A DNA stretch of 64,000 bases from Saprospiraceae bacterium (lineage in GTDB: Bacteria > Bacteroidota > Bacteroidia > Chitinophagales > Saprospiraceae), in the NCBI GenBank assembly GCA_028280415.1, contig JANQLV010000027.1, positions 62,001 to 126,000 on the forward strand. The letters are read 5' to 3'. The notes below the pieces were generated by a model, which did no database searches, had not been told where the DNA came from, and saw only the letters and a program-made list of their open reading frames with translations. Position 1 is the first letter of the stretch; each line of letters opens with the position of its first letter. The position numbers and the translations under genes are program-made. Below, piece by piece: positions 61,663 through 64,000 of the stretch.

Positions 61663-63063
61663 TTATATTAATTCCCGTACATCGGTTATTTCTCCGGTCA
61701 CCGCCGCTGCAGCTGCCATCAAAGGACTGACCAAAAACGTTCTGGAGCCAGGTCCCTGTCTTCCTTCAAAATTTCGATTGGAAGTAGATACACAATACTT
61801 GCCGGCAGGAACTTTATCTTCATTCATCGCCAGACAAGCCGAGCAACCGGGTTGGCGCAAATCAAAACCAGCAGCCTTGAAGACCTGATCCAAACCTTCT
61901 TTCCTGGCCTGAGATTCTACCTGTTTGCTCCCGGGCACGATCCAGACATTTACATCTTTCGCTTTTTTTCTCCCTTTTACAAAGTCAGCCACCATGCGTA
62001 AATCTTCAATTCTCGAATTCGTACAACTCCCGATAAACACGTAATCAATCTTTTTCCCCCGTAGCGCCTGCCGCCGGGAAAGCCCCATATAATCGAGTGC
62101 TTTTTCCATATCTTTGGCGGTACTATTATTTGCCAGTTCTGGAATTTGCTGACTGATCCCCATGCCCATTCCGGGGTTTGTTCCATAAGTAATCCAGGGT
62201 TCTATCTCGGCAGCATCAAAATGGATCGTTTTATCATAAACCGCAGCTTCATCACTTCTCAAAGATTTCCAATAAGTCAGGGCCTTTTCCCATTCTGCTC
62301 CCTTAGGCGCAAATTCACGGTCTTTTATATATTCGAAAGTGGTTTCATCCGGAGCAATGATTCCCCCTCTTGCACCCATCTCAATACTCATATTGCAAAT
62401 AGTCATCCGGGCCTCCATTGAGAGTGATTCTATAGCCGTTCCACAGTATTCGACAAAATAGCCGGTACCTCCTGAAGCTGAAATCCTGGAAATGATATAA
62501 AGGATAATATCTTTGGATAGCACCCCTTTTCCCAATTCGCCGTTAATTTCGATCTTCATGGTCCTGGGGCGGTATTGTAAAATACTTTGTGTGGCCAGTA
62601 CCTGTTCTACCTGACTGGTACCAATGCCGAAAGCAATCGTTCCGAAAGCGCCATGAGTAGACGTATGGCTATCTCCACATACGATGGTCATCCCGGGTAA
62701 AGTAATCCCCAATTCAGGGCCGATAACATGAACAATTCCCTGCTTCTCATGTCCCAGGCCATAAAGCTCTATTCCAAAATCTTTACAATTTTGAATTAAG
62801 GTATCCACCTGATGCCGGGATAGCATTTCGGTAATAGGCAGATGCTGATTGATCGTGGGTACATTATGATCGGCAGTAGCGATAGTTTGTTTTGGTCTGG
62901 CAACCGGAATCCCTCTTTTACGAAGACCATCAAAAGCTTGCGGAGAAGTCACTTCATGGATAAAATGACGGTCGATGTACAATACATCCGGATATCCCTC
63001 TCTGGATTGTACAATATGTTTTTCCCATATCTTATCAAAAATAGTCTTCGGCTTCTCCGTCAT
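61663..63063 (-). CDS. leuC: 3-isopropylmalate dehydratase large subunit
   Basis: 466 residues from the ATG at 63063 ([18 protein letters not shown]); an in-frame TTG precedes it by one codon. Motifs are [33 protein letters not shown] with one Fe-S Cys, and [20 protein letters not shown] with the other two Cys of the [4Fe-4S] cluster. It is the catalytic Fe-S subunit and the first gene of the leuCDBA operon. Upstream is a 222-bp divergent region with a -7 element. Confidence 0.95.
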   Translation of the reverse strand: MTEKPKTIFDKIWEKHIVQSREGYPDVLYIDRHFIHEVTSPQAFDGLRKRGIPVARPKQTIATADHNVPTINQHLPITEMLSRHQVDTLIQNCKDFGIELYGLGHEKQGIVHVIGPELGITLPGMTIVCGDSHTSTHGAFGTIAFGIGTSQVEQVLATQSILQYRPRTMKIEINGELGKGVLSKDIILYIISRISASGGTGYFVEYCGTAIESLSMEARMTICNMSIEMGARGGIIAPDETTFEYIKDREFAPKGAEWEKALTYWKSLRSDEAAVYDKTIHFDAAEIEPWITYGTNPGMGMGISQQIPELANNSTAKDMEKALDYMGLSRRQALRGKKIDYVFIGSCTNSRIEDLRMVADFVKGRKKAKDVNVWIVPGSKQVESQARKEGLDQVFKAAGFDLRQPGCSACLAMNEDKVPAGKYCVSTSNRNFEGRQGPGSRTFLVSPLMAAAAAVTGEITDVRELI

Positions 63064-63165
63064 CAATTAACTTTTTTAAAAACAAACTAATTTTTAATCC
63101 TTATGCAGCTATGTTTTCCAAAGTCTTTTATATTTGATCTGTCTTAGCGCATTTTCACAACAATC

Positions 63166-63173
63166 CAAATCTA
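63166..63173 (-). promoter_or_regulatory. Bacteroidota -7 promoter element for leuCDBA
   Basis: Minus strand TAGATTTG fits TAnnTTTG, 102 bp before the leuC ATG. I found no leader peptide with Leu codons or attenuator hairpin in the leader. Confidence 0.4.
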
Positions 63174-63285
63174 AATAGCTATCCCCTTTTATTTGAACCA
63201 ATAATTTAAAATATTACAATGTTAAGCTATTAAAGACACGGGATAAACAATTGATTTACAGACAACTAAAAGATTTCATTTTACA

Positions 63286-64000
63286 ATGCCTATACAGACT
63301 GATCATTTATTCAAATTGATCAAAACTTTGACAAAATCCGAAAAAAGAAACTTCAAGCTATACGTAAACCGTATAGGTGGGAAAGAGAATGCGAAATTCA
63401 TTCAGCTCTTTGATGTGATTGATAAACAAAGAGAATATGAAGAAGATCAAATTTGTAAAAAAATTCCGACTATTAAAAAGTCTCAGATTTCCAATCTGAA
63501 AAGACATCTTTACCGGCAACTTTTAATCAGTTTGAGGTTGATCCATATCCAGCGAAATATGGATATTGAAATTCGGGAACAGCTGGACTTTGCCAAGATA
63601 TTATACAACAAAGGTTTGTATCTGCAAAGTTTGAAATTACTGGATCGGATCAAAACTATTGCTTATGAAAACCACCAAGATAGTTTGCATTTAGAAATTA
63701 TCGAATTCGAAAAATATATTGAATCCGGATATATTACACGAAGCTTAAATTATCGAGCGGACGAGCTGGCAGAAGAATCCGAAAAGCTCACCAAGGTGGT
63801 GGATACGACCAGTAAATTATCCAATCTCGCTTTACAGCTGTATGGGCTATATATCCGGAACGGACACATCCGGAGTCAGAAAGATGCTTATTTTATTTGG
63901 GAGTTTTTTAAATCCAAGCTTCCGAAAGTTGATATCAACAAACTGAATTTTTACGAAAAAATTTACATGTACCAGTGCCATGTCTGGTATAATTATATTT
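63286..64000 (+). CDS. Conserved Bacteroidota helical protein (3'-partial)
   Basis: The frame from the ATG at 63286 (MPIQTDHLFKLIKTLTKSEK) stays open to the window edge: 238 codons without stop. The start KLIKTLTKSEKRNFKLYVNR and the later SNLKRHLYRQLLISLRLIH are recognisable from a family of about 500-residue helical proteins found in Bacteroidota, with no known function; repeated helix pairs downstream are TPR-like. No signal peptide, so cytoplasmic. It is divergent from leuC with 222 bp between. Confidence 0.75.
   Translation, partial: MPIQTDHLFKLIKTLTKSEKRNFKLYVNRIGGKENAKFIQLFDVIDKQREYEEDQICKKIPTIKKSQISNLKRHLYRQLLISLRLIHIQRNMDIEIREQLDFAKILYNKGLYLQSLKLLDRIKTIAYENHQDSLHLEIIEFEKYIESGYITRSLNYRADELAEESEKLTKVVDTTSKLSNLALQLYGLYIRNGHIRSQKDAYFIWEFFKSKLPKVDINKLNFYEKIYMYQCHVWYNYI

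Noticed and set aside
1-64000. tRNA or rRNA genes, prophage or transposase genes
   Set aside because: I looked for conserved rRNA segments, cloverleaf patterns in gene gaps, and DDE or recombinase motifs and found none; a covariance-model scan would be needed to exclude a tRNA completely.

Overview
The window looks like chromosomal DNA of a free-living member of the phylum Bacteroidota (Bacteroidetes), with moderate-to-low G+C. The evidence is five large secreted proteins ending in type IX secretion (T9SS) sorting domains (three type A, two type B), SprB and ELWxxDGT repeats, DUF4252 proteins behind an ECF sigma/anti-sigma pair, and several TAnnTTTG promoter -7 elements. The class Saprospiria or a relative is plausible, but this is inferred from overall flavour only. 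I found no rRNA, tRNA, CRISPR array, transposase, integrase or prophage.

Layout. 1-10 kb: the 3' part of a giant Ig-like T9SS type B protein; a sugar module (anomeric-kinase-like APH protein plus nucleotidyltransferase, divergent from a sodium:solute symporter); a tandem heptamer array; a T9SS type A protein. 10-15.6 kb: a ThuA-like lipoprotein; a beta-propeller protein; then a compact restriction-modification island (D12-class adenine methyltransferase, small XRE regulator, PD-(D/E)XK nuclease) between 27-bp direct repeats, followed by the frameshifted stump of a metallo-beta-lactamase-fold gene. 15.6-22.5 kb: hydrolase, RluF-type pseudouridine synthase, methyltransferase, 1-Cys peroxiredoxin, an ECF sigma/small membrane protein/periplasmic sensor cassette with a short endonuclease V, a UbiA-like membrane protein, and a protein with a leader like those seen on DUF4157/eCIS-associated proteins.

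22.5-37 kb: a 1,568-residue ELWxxDGT/SprB-repeat T9SS protein; M42 peptidase, pyrE and a NUDIX hydrolase; an operon of sigma, anti-sigma and three DUF4252 paralogues; an LptF/LptG-type permease, a second heptamer array and a PAP2 phosphatase. 37-52.6 kb: a 1,513-residue CUB/Ig-like T9SS type B protein, a beta-propeller lipoprotein, xseB-xseA, sucC, a THUMP RNA methyltransferase, a DUF4442 protein, an M43 metalloprotease exported by T9SS, mdh, a peroxiredoxin-like protein and a vWA protein. 52.6-64 kb: nitrilase-family amidase and a TMTC-like TPR membrane protein; a 0.9-kb divergent intergenic region with a strong terminator that no gene explains; a second SSS symporter; the leuCDBA operon; and the start of a conserved Bacteroidota protein that leaves the window.

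How the parts relate. Housekeeping metabolism (leucine synthesis, TCA enzymes sucC and mdh, pyrE) is mixed with cell-surface adhesins and two sigma-factor signalling cassettes. The most unusual points are the direct-repeat-bounded restriction-modification island with shared octamers before its regulator and methylase genes, the two heptamer arrays that start at stop codons, the lone gene with an eCIS-type leader, and two intrinsic terminators in 5' regions with no gene in front of them. All functions are read from motifs by eye; no database search was run.
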